Shown piece after piece: positions 8,684 to 17,002 of a DNA stretch of 64,000 bases (the first letter of the stretch is position 1; every line of letters begins with the position of its first letter). This DNA comes from DATFYP01 sp035626235 (lineage in GTDB: Archaea > Thermoproteota > Nitrososphaeria > Nitrososphaerales > Gagatemarchaeaceae). Both the position numbers and the translations under genes were made by a program. The stretch spans positions 9,371 to 73,370 of the forward strand of contig DASPOB010000027.1 of the NCBI GenBank assembly GCA_035626235.1, given 5' to 3'. The notes under the pieces are model-generated. The model did not search any database, was not told the origin of the DNA, and saw only the letters and a list, made by a program, of their open reading frames with translations.

Positions 8684-9369
8684 GGCGACGTCGCGGCCCT
8701 CAATTCCTCCCTCGCCACTCTGTCCGAGTCAGCCATGGCCCGGAGGCACAGAGAACCATGCGTGCATATCACGGACTCCAACTGCGAGAGGTCAACAGAG
8801 TAGCCGGGGCTCCAGTACCTCGTCATCCCGTCTGTGCGGACGCGGAAGCCGGCTCTCCTTCCGCCGTGTGTGATCTCGTCGAGACCTTCCCTGGCCTGAA
8901 CTACCTTCCCCACCAGCAGGGACTTGGCTATGCCGACGCTAGGCATTCCGAGAACCATCCCGCAAATGGTGGCCATTCCGGCGAGGCGCGGGTGGGCTTC
9001 CCCATGGGCGTCGAAGCAAACCAATTGGGGCTTGGACTTGAGCCCGCTTATCGCTTCTACCGCGAAAGGTCCTTCCCGAAGGAAGAACAGACCACTGACG
9101 TAGGGAAAGGTGCACCTTCCGATGTAGGTGCTCGTCTCCGCAGGCGTCCCATCCTCAAAGAGAGACGCTACCGCGACGACGAGATCTCCGCTGTAGGCGG
9201 CATCCACCGCACATATCCTGGAGAGGTTCCCTGGAAGAAGGATCCTTCCTCTGGAAAGGATTCTCTGGAGTTCGGTGAAGAAGGCGACCTCTGCCGGGTC
9301 GATCTCCGCTTTCATGCTCTGGCAAGAGGGCGGCTTTCCCATAAAGGGATAACTCATGGCTAGGGGCAC
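8674..9369 (-). CDS. nfi: Endonuclease V (deoxyinosine 3' endonuclease)
   Basis: DNA repair nuclease that cuts one base 3' of deoxyinosine. The family motifs occur in order: AVDAAYSGD (first catalytic Asp), PYVSGLFFLREGP, VCFDAHGEAHPRLAG (second Asp) and GIAKSLLVG. Length (231 residues) is normal. The enzyme needs Mg2+ and acts on deaminated DNA in the nucleus-free cytosol. It is divergent from the M24 peptidase gene (8 bases between starts), so their promoters must lie inside or overlap each other's 5' ends. With tag at 851 it gives the left part of the window two single-gene repair functions. Confidence 0.93.
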   Translation of the reverse strand: MPLAMSYPFMGKPPSCQSMKAEIDPAEVAFFTELQRILSRGRILLPGNLSRICAVDAAYSGDLVVAVASLFEDGTPAETSTYIGRCTFPYVSGLFFLREGPFAVEAISGLKSKPQLVCFDAHGEAHPRLAGMATICGMVLGMPSVGIAKSLLVGKVVQAREGLDEITHGGRRAGFRVRTDGMTRYWSPGYSVDLSQLESVICTHGSLCLRAMADSDRVAREELRAATSPQP

Positions 9370-9377
9370 CCCCGTCC

Positions 9378-10571
9378 ATGGTCGTCGAAAGCCTTCCGTT
9401 GAAGACGGAGTTCCTCTCAGCGAAGATGAAGCTGGTAACCGACGAGATGCAGAGGCAGGGAATTGACGTCTGGATTACCTTCACACGGGAGGGAAATCAA
9501 GACCCAGTCTCCGATGACCTGAGATTTGGCAACCTGACTTGGAGGTCCGCAGCCCTTGTCTCCGCCGATGGCGCCAGGGAGGCCGTCGTGGGGAGCCTAG
9601 AAGTAGAAGCGGTCAAGGAACGGGGGTTCTATGACTCGGTCTACGGCTACGGCAACGAAGGGGTCGCGCCCAAACTAAGGGAGCTTGTCTCGAAACGGAG
9701 GCCCAAGAAGATAGCCCTCAACAACAGCTACGACTTCGGCGCCGCCGATGGCCTATCAATGGGTATGAGCTCATACATACGCAAAGCATTGAAGGAACAC
9801 GTGACGAAGTTCGTCTCCTCCGAAGACCTGGTAGTGGCTCTGAAGACGGTCTTGGTCCCCGGAGAGGTGACCCTCCTCCGCAAGTCTGTTGAACTCTGCG
9901 AGAAAGTCTATGCAGCGACCGAGCGTGAAGCGATAAGGCCGGGAAAGACCGACGCCCAGATTCACAGATTCATGAGAGACAGGGCCCGTGAGATGGGCTT
10001 GCTGCCCGCTTGGGCGGAGGACCACTGCCCGTCGGTACTCATCGGCTCGGACCCGGCTGGGCATAAGGGATACTACGGATCGACCCTGAAGAACGGGCAG
10101 TTCCTGAAGATCGACTTCGGCGTGAAACACGAAGGATACTGCAGTGACATCCAACGCTGCTACTTTGTCGGGAGCAAATCTGTTCCATCAGAAATCAAGG
10201 CGCTGTTCGGTGCCGCCAGAGCGGCGAGCGACGCGGCGCTCTCGAAACTGAAACCAGGAGTACGCGGCTACGCCGTAGACTACGCAGCCAGGCGAAAGGT
10301 CGTCTCGGGTGGGTACCCGGAATTCATGCATGCCACCGGCCATCCCCTCGGAAGGAGCACCCACGAGCTTGGGCCCCTGTTGGGTCCACGCTGGCCTTGG
10401 CGATACGGTGACGCCCCAAGTATGCGAGTACAGAAGAACATGGCCTTCGCCATAGAGCCCACCGTCGAGGGAAAGAAAGGAACATGCAATCTAGAGCAGG
10501 ACGTGCTGGTCACTTCGAGTGGATATGTCGAGCTCTCGAAGCCCCAAGAGGAGCTCCTCGTCATAGGCTAA
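9378..10571 (+). CDS. M24 family metallopeptidase (Xaa-Pro peptidase/creatinase fold)
   Basis: A 397-residue pita-bread peptidase. An N-terminal creatinase-like domain (about 1-160) is followed by the catalytic domain with the dinuclear metal ligands: Asp in LKIDFGVK, Asp in YCSDIQRC, His in ATGHPLGRSTHELGP, Glu in FAIEPTV and Glu in CNLEQDVLV. Members remove an N-terminal residue before proline or cut related substrates; the exact substrate is not visible. Cytosolic. The start shown (ATG, 9378) is 8 bases from the divergent endonuclease V start. Confidence 0.9.
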   Translation: MVVESLPLKTEFLSAKMKLVTDEMQRQGIDVWITFTREGNQDPVSDDLRFGNLTWRSAALVSADGAREAVVGSLEVEAVKERGFYDSVYGYGNEGVAPKLRELVSKRRPKKIALNNSYDFGAADGLSMGMSSYIRKALKEHVTKFVSSEDLVVALKTVLVPGEVTLLRKSVELCEKVYAATEREAIRPGKTDAQIHRFMRDRAREMGLLPAWAEDHCPSVLIGSDPAGHKGYYGSTLKNGQFLKIDFGVKHEGYCSDIQRCYFVGSKSVPSEIKALFGAARAASDAALSKLKPGVRGYAVDYAARRKVVSGGYPEFMHATGHPLGRSTHELGPLLGPRWPWRYGDAPSMRVQKNMAFAIEPTVEGKKGTCNLEQDVLVTSSGYVELSKPQEELLVIG

Positions 10572-10586
10572 AGAGCTGCGACACCC

Positions 10587-11333
10587 ATGGGCGTTCATTC
10601 GAGAGAGGGCGGGAAGACCTTCTATGGGTTCCCTGTGCCTCTCAGGAAGGGCAGGATATTATCCAGGCCAAATCGCTTCATCATGCTGGTGAGCGCCGGT
10701 GACAGGGAGCTGCGCTGCCACTGCCCTACGACTGGCCGCCTGGGCGACTTGGATGTAGCCGGTCTCCCCTGCCTGTATTCGACATCTCACAACAGCAAGA
10801 GGAAGACGCGACACACAGTGGAAGCCATATCCACTTCTGCGAGAAACGAGTCCTGGGTGGGCATCAACCAGACTGCGGCCAATAGGTATCTCGAATACTT
10901 TCTGAAGGGCGGAGCACTCTCGAAAATGGCCGCGGGTCCCGTCAGGCGCGAGGTGAAATTAGGAAAGTCAAGGATTGACTTTCTCGTCGGCGACACCTAC
11001 ATCGAGGTAAAGACGCCCCTGATCACGCTCCCGTCATCGAATGAGGTCAGGAGCGTAAAGAGAAGCAGGTTCGATTCGTTCGGCAGGCTAATCAGGCACA
11101 TGGACGAGCTGCGAATGTCCTTGACCAGCGGCAGGAGAGCCGCCATTGTGCTCTGCTACCTTTACGACGCCGAGCCGTTCAAGCCGCCCTTGAGGGACAA
11201 TACCAACTCGAGGATACTCGCCGCCTCCAGAAAAGCGGAGAAGGCAGGAGTCGAGAGGTGGCAGGTCAACTTTAGGGTCGACACGAAAGGGGTCTCGCTG
11301 ATTCGCTACTTCAGGAGCAGACCTAACGCTTGA
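10587..11333 (+). CDS. sfsA: SfsA family DNA/RNA nuclease
   Basis: The SfsA signature is clear: LRKGRILSRPNRFIMLV, CHCPTTGRL, YSTSHNSKRKTRHT, GINQTAANRYLEYFL, then the nuclease-type segment SRIDFLVGDTYIEVKTP, which resembles the PD-(D/E)xK core D-x(n)-E-x-K. The family was named for sugar fermentation stimulation in E. coli; later structural work points to a nuclease fold. At 248 residues it is slightly longer than the usual 230, with the extra length at the N-terminus. The gene lies 15 bases after the M24 peptidase and is probably cotranscribed. The cellular role in archaea is not established. Confidence 0.9.
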   Translation: MGVHSREGGKTFYGFPVPLRKGRILSRPNRFIMLVSAGDRELRCHCPTTGRLGDLDVAGLPCLYSTSHNSKRKTRHTVEAISTSARNESWVGINQTAANRYLEYFLKGGALSKMAAGPVRREVKLGKSRIDFLVGDTYIEVKTPLITLPSSNEVRSVKRSRFDSFGRLIRHMDELRMSLTSGRRAAIVLCYLYDAEPFKPPLRDNTNSRILAASRKAEKAGVERWQVNFRVDTKGVSLIRYFRSRPNA

Positions 11334-11368
11334 AGCCCTGAATCATCGGCTTGCGTCCACAGGTCAGC

Positions 11369-13264
11369 TCAGACGAAGTCTAGAACCTGCTTCCTGTCGG
11401 GCGACTTTGAGAACTCGGGGTACTTGAGTTCTGCCTTCCAGTCCTCCATGAGCCAGTCCCTAAAAAGGGACTTCTGCTCTTCGGAGGGCTCCTTTAGGGG
11501 GGTTATCCTGAACTCGAAGGGGGGCCTCTTCCCTAGTTCCCCCGCCAACTCTGAAAGCATGCCATTTCTTGAGATTGTGAGCCTGACGCGGGCGCCGGGC
11601 TTTGCGTTGGAGACATAGAAGGAGAGCTTCTCGGAACCGACCCGTAGCCCATCGACTCCTAATATTTCGTCGTTGACCGACAGGCCCATCGATTCAGCCG
11701 GCGATCCGGCCAGTCTCGACCTCACCACTGTCCTCCCCCCCTCGGGATTCAGCCTCACCCCCAAGAAGCCCCTTACCTTCTCAGGGGAATCTTTCGGTTC
11801 GAGCTTCAGGCCAGCGTACGCGAGGTAATGGTCGAAGTCAACCTCCTTCCTGCCCCTCACCCTAGATTCGAAGATTTCCTTGATTCCTTCTACTCCTCCG
11901 ACGTCCAACGCCGTTGATTCGAACTCCTCGTCAGTGTACCCCCTTCCTTCCTTCACGTACGTTTGCTCGTAGGCCCGCTTCATGACATCGTCAAGACTCT
12001 TCTCGCCCTTCGTGTTCCTCCTTATCTGCAGGTCGAGCATCCAACCGATCACGGCTCCCTGGGTATAGTACGAAAGCGTCACATTGGGAGAGTTCGCGTC
12101 GGTCCTGTAGTATTTGATCCAAGTGTCGAAGCTCGACTCCTGGGCGCTCTGCCACCTCCCCCCAGGCAGCGACTTCATAGTGTTAATGTTGATTACGAAT
12201 GCTTCTAGGAATTCAGGGACGGTGTATATTCCTGCCCTCCTGAGCACGTAGTCGTCATAGTAACTCGTTATCCCCTCGGCAATCCAGAGAGATCTGGTGT
12301 ATGTCTCCGCTGAGTAGTTGAAGGGCCCGAGTCCCTTAGGCCTCATCCTCTTCACGTTCCAAGTGTGAAAGAATTCGTGGGAGAAGAGTCCCATCATGAG
12401 GTTATACTCTTCCTTGGGGAGGAACCTGAGCCTGGGGGCGAAGCAGACCGTGCTGTTCAGGTGCTCGAGACCGCCCCCGACCTCGTCGGTGAGGTTGACG
12501 ATGAAGACGTACCTCTTGTACGGGATATGACCGAATATCCGGATCTCAGTCTCCACTATCCTCTTGATGTCTTCCACCATCTTCTCCGTGTCGAAGGGAG
12601 ACGCCCCGAACAACGAGACCTGGTGCTCGACGTCCCCAACCCGGAATGAATACATCTGCTGGTTGCCGACTTCGATGGGCGAGTCGATTAGGACGTCTAA
12701 GTTGGGAGCGGTGAACTCCCACTTGGAGACCTGGTCCAGTCCAGTCGCCACCTCTTGCCAGCCGGGGTACGGAACCAGCCTCAGTTGGATTGGGATGCCC
12801 TCGCCGCCCGAGGGATAGATGAAGACACCGGCTCCGTTTATTATCGCGTGGATAGGGTCAACATAGCTCTTCGTGTCGTGGTACTCGAAGGCGTATACCG
12901 AATACTCGACCAGGACCGCTCCCGCGCTTCCAGTCCACTCCACTCTCCAAACGTTCTTCGACTCCTTCTCGACCTTGGCATCCTCCCAGCCGCCTCCAGT
13001 TTCCTTCTTCGCCCTGACTTCCAACACGTTTCTTGGCATGTCCTCTATGGCATAGTGGCCCGGAGTCCACACAGGCATCATGAGCTTCATCGGGCCGCTT
13101 GTGGGGCCTTGGAAATTTACTCTGAGAGTGACGTCCAGGTAGTGAGTGTTGGCCCTGGTCATAGACACCACATACTCAAGCGAACGACCTATCATGGTCT
13201 CCCCCGTCCGCAACCCGGACACCAATCTTAAGCTTGATACCGTGGGCGCAGAATCACCAACCAC
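11369..13264 (-). CDS. M61 family glycyl-aminopeptidase-like peptidase with PDZ domain
   Basis: A 631-residue M61 peptidase. An N-terminal beta domain (about 20-200) precedes the zinc-binding HEFFH within FSHEFFHTWNVKRMRP near residue 295, followed by WIAEGITSYYDDYVL with the third ligand. A PDZ domain sits near 480-570 (FLGVRLNPEGGRTVV, GSPAESMGLSVNDEI). M61 proteins such as tricorn-associated or Sphingomonas enzymes trim glycine or alanine residues from peptides. No signal peptide is seen, so it probably acts on cytosolic peptides. The upstream GTG/ATG choice is uncertain by up to about 20 residues because the first 20 residues look non-homologous. Confidence 0.9.
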   Translation of the reverse strand: MVGDSAPTVSSLRLVSGLRTGETMIGRSLEYVVSMTRANTHYLDVTLRVNFQGPTSGPMKLMMPVWTPGHYAIEDMPRNVLEVRAKKETGGGWEDAKVEKESKNVWRVEWTGSAGAVLVEYSVYAFEYHDTKSYVDPIHAIINGAGVFIYPSGGEGIPIQLRLVPYPGWQEVATGLDQVSKWEFTAPNLDVLIDSPIEVGNQQMYSFRVGDVEHQVSLFGASPFDTEKMVEDIKRIVETEIRIFGHIPYKRYVFIVNLTDEVGGGLEHLNSTVCFAPRLRFLPKEEYNLMMGLFSHEFFHTWNVKRMRPKGLGPFNYSAETYTRSLWIAEGITSYYDDYVLRRAGIYTVPEFLEAFVININTMKSLPGGRWQSAQESSFDTWIKYYRTDANSPNVTLSYYTQGAVIGWMLDLQIRRNTKGEKSLDDVMKRAYEQTYVKEGRGYTDEEFESTALDVGGVEGIKEIFESRVRGRKEVDFDHYLAYAGLKLEPKDSPEKVRGFLGVRLNPEGGRTVVRSRLAGSPAESMGLSVNDEILGVDGLRVGSEKLSFYVSNAKPGARVRLTISRNGMLSELAGELGKRPPFEFRITPLKEPSEEQKSLFRDWLMEDWKAELKYPEFSKSPDRKQVLDFV

Positions 13265-13294
13265 CTTCGATTGGAATCGGAGTTGAGAAAGAGG

Positions 13295-13738
13295 TTACTT
13301 CCTGCTCTGGGGCGTCTCGGCCTGACCTTCTTTCAAGGCGTTGACGAAGGCGGTGACAATCCCGTGTGCTGGGTTGGCTTGGAGCCCTTGGAGGCAGATT
13401 GTCTTCCTGTTCTTCTTGAGTGTCTCCCGGAGTTCGCGCATCAGGGGGCTGGGGTTCCTCACCTCTTCTTTGTTCGCCTCAGCCACAACAGACTCGTGGT
13501 CGCAGATGATCGTCATGTGACCTATGGTATCTTTGAGTTCCAAGATTGCAAACAGGATCGCTCGAACTTCCGCATCGTCGCTTTCGGTCTCCTCCACTTG
13601 GCGCACGCCGAGCCTTCCATCTCTGTCAACCAAGTAGCCGACGTATGCCTTCCTTGCGAGCGTGGGGTCGTGTACGTTCAGAATCTTCGCGTCCACATAC
13701 ACTCTCTTGGGCTTGGGCAGGAGACCGGGCAGCCTCAC
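13295..13738 (-). CDS. RNase H-like fold protein
   Basis: A 147-residue protein with an RNase H-like order: the first strand VYVDAKIL with Asp16, a helix DDAEVRAILFAILELK with Glu57, and a strand TIICDHESVVAEAN with Asp80. These match the D-E-D core of RNase HI-type domains, as found in archaeal proteins annotated as reverse-transcriptase-like or ribonuclease HI. A fourth acidic residue is not obvious, so activity is uncertain. The opposite strand is also open over this stretch, but its translation lacks any family features, so the minus-strand gene is preferred. Confidence 0.65.
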   Translation of the reverse strand: MRLPGLLPKPKRVYVDAKILNVHDPTLARKAYVGYLVDRDGRLGVRQVEETESDDAEVRAILFAILELKDTIGHMTIICDHESVVAEANKEEVRNPSPLMRELRETLKKNRKTICLQGLQANPAHGIVTAFVNALKEGQAETPQSRK

Positions 13739-13858
13739 GTCAAACTGGAGAGTTCGCCCATAAGATAAGTTTCGGCGGCGGTTGCTAACCGCTACGGGTT
13801 CGTCGACAACGGGACCCCTTGCTTCCGCTTAAATAACGAATAGGAACTGTCCCTACCG

Positions 13859-14629
13859 ATGGGAGCGCTCCCTGCTGGGTCGGGGCCGGGCCCCGGTCAG
13901 CCAGAAACCCTTCGCAAGGAGGCCTCAGGACTCTCGAAGGTCACTTGGTTCGGCGTCCTCGTGCTGATTGGGATTGCCGCAGGGTGGATTGTGGGGCTCT
14001 ACGTTCTCGGGGCGGTTTTCAGCTCTTTCGCGACTCTGGTCCCGCCAATCAACCAGACTTCACCAGCGACGGTCACCCCGCCCGTCAACGAGACCTCGCA
14101 GATGCTTGCCACCATGGGTCCCATATTCCGAGACTTCTCGGTTCTCTATCCCATAGTAATCGTCATCCAGCTCGCTTCGATCGCGGTTCTGACCTTGGGC
14201 TTCCGCGACCTCGGGAAGGTCGACAGGGCGAGGTTCTCTACACCCTCGACCTTGATGTTGGTTATGATTGCCGGCACCTTCATCTCCGCGGCGGGCGCCA
14301 TCTTCCTATTCAACGGCTTCTCCAACTTCTTTACGGCAGTTCCAGTGATGACGGGCTCGCCACAGTCGCCCAACCTACTTGCGCAGGTCGGGTCCATCTT
14401 CTTGGATCTCGTCATCGTGGGCATCGGGGGTGTCTTGACCCTAATCGGTTTCATAGGAGGTCAGATGCTCGGTCTTTGGAGAGTTGGGACCCGTTACGAC
14501 GAGACGCTGCTGAAGATTGCGGCGATTTTCTTGATAATCCCATTGCTTAACATCGTTGCGCCGATTCTCGTAATCGTCGGAGCCCACGGAGCCAAGAGTC
14601 GCCTGTCTCGGGCCCAGCAAGTCATCTGA
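13859..14629 (+). CDS. Multi-pass membrane protein, DUF973-like
   Basis: A 256-residue integral membrane protein with about five or six hydrophobic helices (for example FGVLVLIGIAAGWIVGLYVL, LMLVMIAGTFISAAGAIFLF, LLKIAAIFLIIPLLNIVAPI) and a Pro/Gly-rich N-terminus. The spacing and the GAHGA tail resemble DUF973 proteins of Thermoproteota and Thermoplasmata, whose function is unknown. A CTTAAATAA TATA box at 13828-13836 is centred 27 bases before the ATG, so the message is probably leaderless. The following gene also encodes a small membrane protein. Confidence 0.75.
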   Translation: MGALPAGSGPGPGQPETLRKEASGLSKVTWFGVLVLIGIAAGWIVGLYVLGAVFSSFATLVPPINQTSPATVTPPVNETSQMLATMGPIFRDFSVLYPIVIVIQLASIAVLTLGFRDLGKVDRARFSTPSTLMLVMIAGTFISAAGAIFLFNGFSNFFTAVPVMTGSPQSPNLLAQVGSIFLDLVIVGIGGVLTLIGFIGGQMLGLWRVGTRYDETLLKIAAIFLIIPLLNIVAPILVIVGAHGAKSRLSRAQQVI

Positions 14630-14696
14630 CCCGTCTCTGGGTTCCCAACGCTGTCGCAGGCTTACGATTAAATATCATTCGGGGCTCTCTCATCGC

Positions 14697-15092
14697 GTGG
14701 CAGAAAAGCCAACCGCAGCATTCGTTCTATCACTAATCGGCGGAATCATCTATCTCCTAGTTGGGATCGTCATCGCCGTGATAGCGGCCTTTCTCGGTGC
14801 CCTGGCAAGTTTCGCAGACATGGGCGCGGTCGGTCTAGGTGTGGCAGCCGTGGGCGCCGTAGGGCTGGTTTGCGGCATAATCATGATCATTGGGGCAGTG
14901 ATGATGAATTCTTCAGAAAGGTCTAGGGTTCGAACGGGGGCGATTCTTGTCCTCATCCTGACAATCGTAGGCGCCTTCTTTACCATCGGCGGGTTCGTCA
15001 TCGGCTTCATCCTCGCTCTGATTGGCTCGATTCTCGGCCTCACGTGGAAGCCGACGGTCTCGATGCCTCCCCCTCCAGCACCACCTTCGTAG
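14697..15092 (+). CDS. Small four-helix membrane protein (DUF4064-like)
   Basis: A 131-residue protein with four hydrophobic helices separated by short loops (SLIGGIIYLLVGIVIAVIAA, GLVCGIIMIIGAVMM, ILVLILTIVGAFF, GFILALIGSILGLTW) and a proline-rich tail, SMPPPPAPP. The layout recalls DUF4064/DUF6114-type proteins of unknown function. The start is GTG with a TTAAATATC TATA box at 14668-14676, 25 bases upstream. Acts in the cytoplasmic membrane. Nothing in the sequence indicates transport or catalysis. Confidence 0.7.
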   Translation: MAEKPTAAFVLSLIGGIIYLLVGIVIAVIAAFLGALASFADMGAVGLGVAAVGAVGLVCGIIMIIGAVMMNSSERSRVRTGAILVLILTIVGAFFTIGGFVIGFILALIGSILGLTWKPTVSMPPPPAPPS

Positions 15093-15318
15093 TCCACAGT
15101 GTACGGCTAGCCTCTAGCTTCGAGGTAGCAGGTCGGTCCCAGCGGTAGAGCTGTTTAGCCGGCAGATGGGGCCGCTTTGCCTGAAGTGTTCATTCCAGGG
15201 TCGGGTCGAAGATGTCTCTCGTCAGGCAGGCTAGGGCGCCCTGGCCAGCAGCGGTCAGGATTCCGGTGGTCTCCAGATGGCCAAAGGCTAAATCGCCCCC
15301 GTATTTTCGGGCGGTCGG

Positions 15319-15873
15319 ATGGCTACAATAGGACAAGTCCCGAGGTTCTTCTTCCTCACGAAGGGTGTGGGCAGGCACAAGGAGCAGCTATCCTCATTCG
15401 AGGTCGCCCTGAAAGACGCAGGCATCAGCTCCTTCAACCTGGTCACGGTCTCTAGCATCGTGCCTCCAGGCTGCAAGCAGATTGCAAGGGAGCAAGGAGC
15501 AGAGATGCTACGGCCAGGGGAGATTGTGTTCCTCGTTCTCGCCCGGAACTCAACCAACGAACCACACAGGTTGTTGGCTTCGTCGATCGGGCTCGCCATC
15601 CCCAAAGATGAGGCGGTCCACGGCTACCTCTCAGAATGGCACGGGTATGGCGTCACGGACGAGGAGGCAGGGGAATACAGCGAGGACCTCGCTGCCCAGA
15701 TGCTCGCGTCGACTCTAGGGCTCGACTTCGACATCAATACCTCGTGGGACGAGCGCGAACAGGTCTTCAAGTCATCGGGCAAGATCATCAAGACGGCCAA
15801 CATTACCCAGAGCGCGGTCGCAATCAAGGGCCAGTGGACTACGGTCATCGCTGGTGCCGTGTTCATCCTATAG
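15319..15873 (+). CDS. pdaD: Pyruvoyl-dependent arginine decarboxylase
   Basis: Makes agmatine from arginine, the first step of archaeal polyamine synthesis. The 184-residue proenzyme contains the self-cleavage site VTVSSIVPPG, where cleavage between Ser45 and Ser46 would give a beta chain and a pyruvoyl-capped alpha chain. NEPHRLLASSIGLAIPKDE and the acidic GYGVTDEEAGEYSEDLA are conserved in the family and form the active site. The N-terminal KGVGRHKEQLSSFE is also typical. A GCTAAATCG element near 15285 is about 28 bases before the ATG. The gene stands alone, with no agmatinase nearby. Confidence 0.93.
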   Translation: MATIGQVPRFFFLTKGVGRHKEQLSSFEVALKDAGISSFNLVTVSSIVPPGCKQIAREQGAEMLRPGEIVFLVLARNSTNEPHRLLASSIGLAIPKDEAVHGYLSEWHGYGVTDEEAGEYSEDLAAQMLASTLGLDFDINTSWDEREQVFKSSGKIIKTANITQSAVAIKGQWTTVIAGAVFIL

Positions 15874-15985
15874 CGTCCTCTGCGGAAAGCAACCTACGTG
15901 AGCAGGAAAGAGGTCGACAAGGCCTGCCACCAACGCTCTCCTAGAGTGGTCGTTTTCTGCTAGCCGCTGATTTCGGCCTATACCG

Positions 15986-16282
15986 TTGGACGAAACGAAC
16001 ATGTTCTGGCTCCTGCTTGACTGTTGGATTTCCTTGGCCAGCGCCGCCGGATTCGCCCTAATGGGGGTCGACAAGTCCAGAGCCCGTCACCACGGGCGCA
16101 GGATACGCGAAAGCACGTTCCACAAACTCGCGGCGGCTGGGGGAGCCTTCGGGATTATCGCTGGGGGCAGCGTGTTCCATCACAAGACACTGAAGGACAC
16201 TTTCACTGGCGTGGCCTACGCTGCGGCCATCGGATGGGTTCTATGCGTGTTACTGTTGCAGAGGTTTCTCGGACTCCCATGA
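15986..16282 (+). CDS. DUF1294 family membrane protein
   Basis: A 98-residue protein with the DUF1294 pattern: an N-terminal helix, ALMGVDKSRARHHGRRI, RESTFHKLAAAGGAFGIIAG, then the FHHKTLKDTF segment and a C-terminal helix. Such proteins are small integral membrane proteins of unknown function, often fused to cold-shock domains in bacteria; here the domain is alone. The TTG start at 15986 is chosen because the next Met would remove part of the first helix. It precedes the GcvH/TusA fusion gene by 46 bases on the same strand. Confidence 0.85.
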   Translation: MDETNMFWLLLDCWISLASAAGFALMGVDKSRARHHGRRIRESTFHKLAAAGGAFGIIAGGSVFHHKTLKDTFTGVAYAAAIGWVLCVLLLQRFLGLP

Positions 16283-16328
16283 GACTAGCGAACCTTATGT
16301 GCGCCCTTGATGACCCACGCGTAGGCCA

Positions 16329-16988
16329 TTGAAGATAGAGCACTGTGAATTCCCGGATGACCTGCTATACGACCTCGAGCACTGGACCTGGGGGAGGCTC
16401 CGTGGCGGCACCCTGCGCGTTGGGATAACAACACTGCTGTCATGGTCCATGGGAACCTTCTCGGCGGTCTCCGCAAAGGATGCTGGGACAGCAGTCGACC
16501 GAGGCCACCCCATGGGCTCGCTTGAAGGCTCGAGGCACTTTGACGTCGTCCGCACCCCCGTATCAGGGACGATTACTCTGACGAACGACCGCCTACGCAC
16601 CGAGCCAGAACTCGTGAACAGGGACCCCTACGGAGAGGGGTGGCTCGCGGAGATTAAGGTTCGGGACGAAGCGGAACTCGGCCTCCTAGGAAGGCTCCCC
16701 AATGCTGCGCCTCTTATCTCCCAACAGATTCGGGAGCGGAACGTTCGGTGCTTTGCAGCCTTCCCTGACTACGAACTCTTCGACATCGGGGTGGAGTGCG
16801 CGGCAGTCCTGGCAAAACTCAACGAACTACTTGGCAACAGCCAGGCTGGGACCGTCGTGCATATCGTCTCGGATGACAGCAGTGCCGAAATAGAGATGCA
16901 GCGTTGGGCTGACCAGACCGGGAATGACCTGCTCGAATCGCGCAAGGAGTCGCTCTTCTACCACTTCATCGTAAGGAAGAAATCGTAG
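16329..16988 (+). CDS. GcvH-like domain fused to a TusA-like sulfurtransferase domain
   Basis: A 219-residue two-domain protein. Residues about 10-125 follow glycine-cleavage H protein (DLEHWTWGRLRGG, LRVGITTLL, RTPVSGTITLTNDRLRTEPE, PELVNRDPYGEGWLAEIKV). In an ungapped alignment to E. coli GcvH the lipoylated Lys corresponds to Arg69 (SLEGSRHFDVV), so the domain should not carry lipoate there. Residues about 147-217 follow TusA: Cys157 at the CPxP position (CAAV), VVHIVSDDSSAEIEM, RWADQTGNDLLES, YHFIVRK. TusA proteins carry persulfide sulfur. The 3' end faces the convergent rhodanese gene 14 bases away. The start is TTG; a sulfur-relay role is inferred. Confidence 0.75.
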   Translation: MKIEHCEFPDDLLYDLEHWTWGRLRGGTLRVGITTLLSWSMGTFSAVSAKDAGTAVDRGHPMGSLEGSRHFDVVRTPVSGTITLTNDRLRTEPELVNRDPYGEGWLAEIKVRDEAELGLLGRLPNAAPLISQQIRERNVRCFAAFPDYELFDIGVECAAVLAKLNELLGNSQAGTVVHIVSDDSSAEIEMQRWADQTGNDLLESRKESLFYHFIVRKKS

Positions 16989-17002
16989 GTTCAGGGGATC
17001 AG

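Noticed and set aside
13271..13768. Plus-strand open frame of 165 codons
   Set aside because: It lies opposite the RNase H-like gene. The minus-strand protein shows a D-E-D core and natural composition; the plus translation does not.
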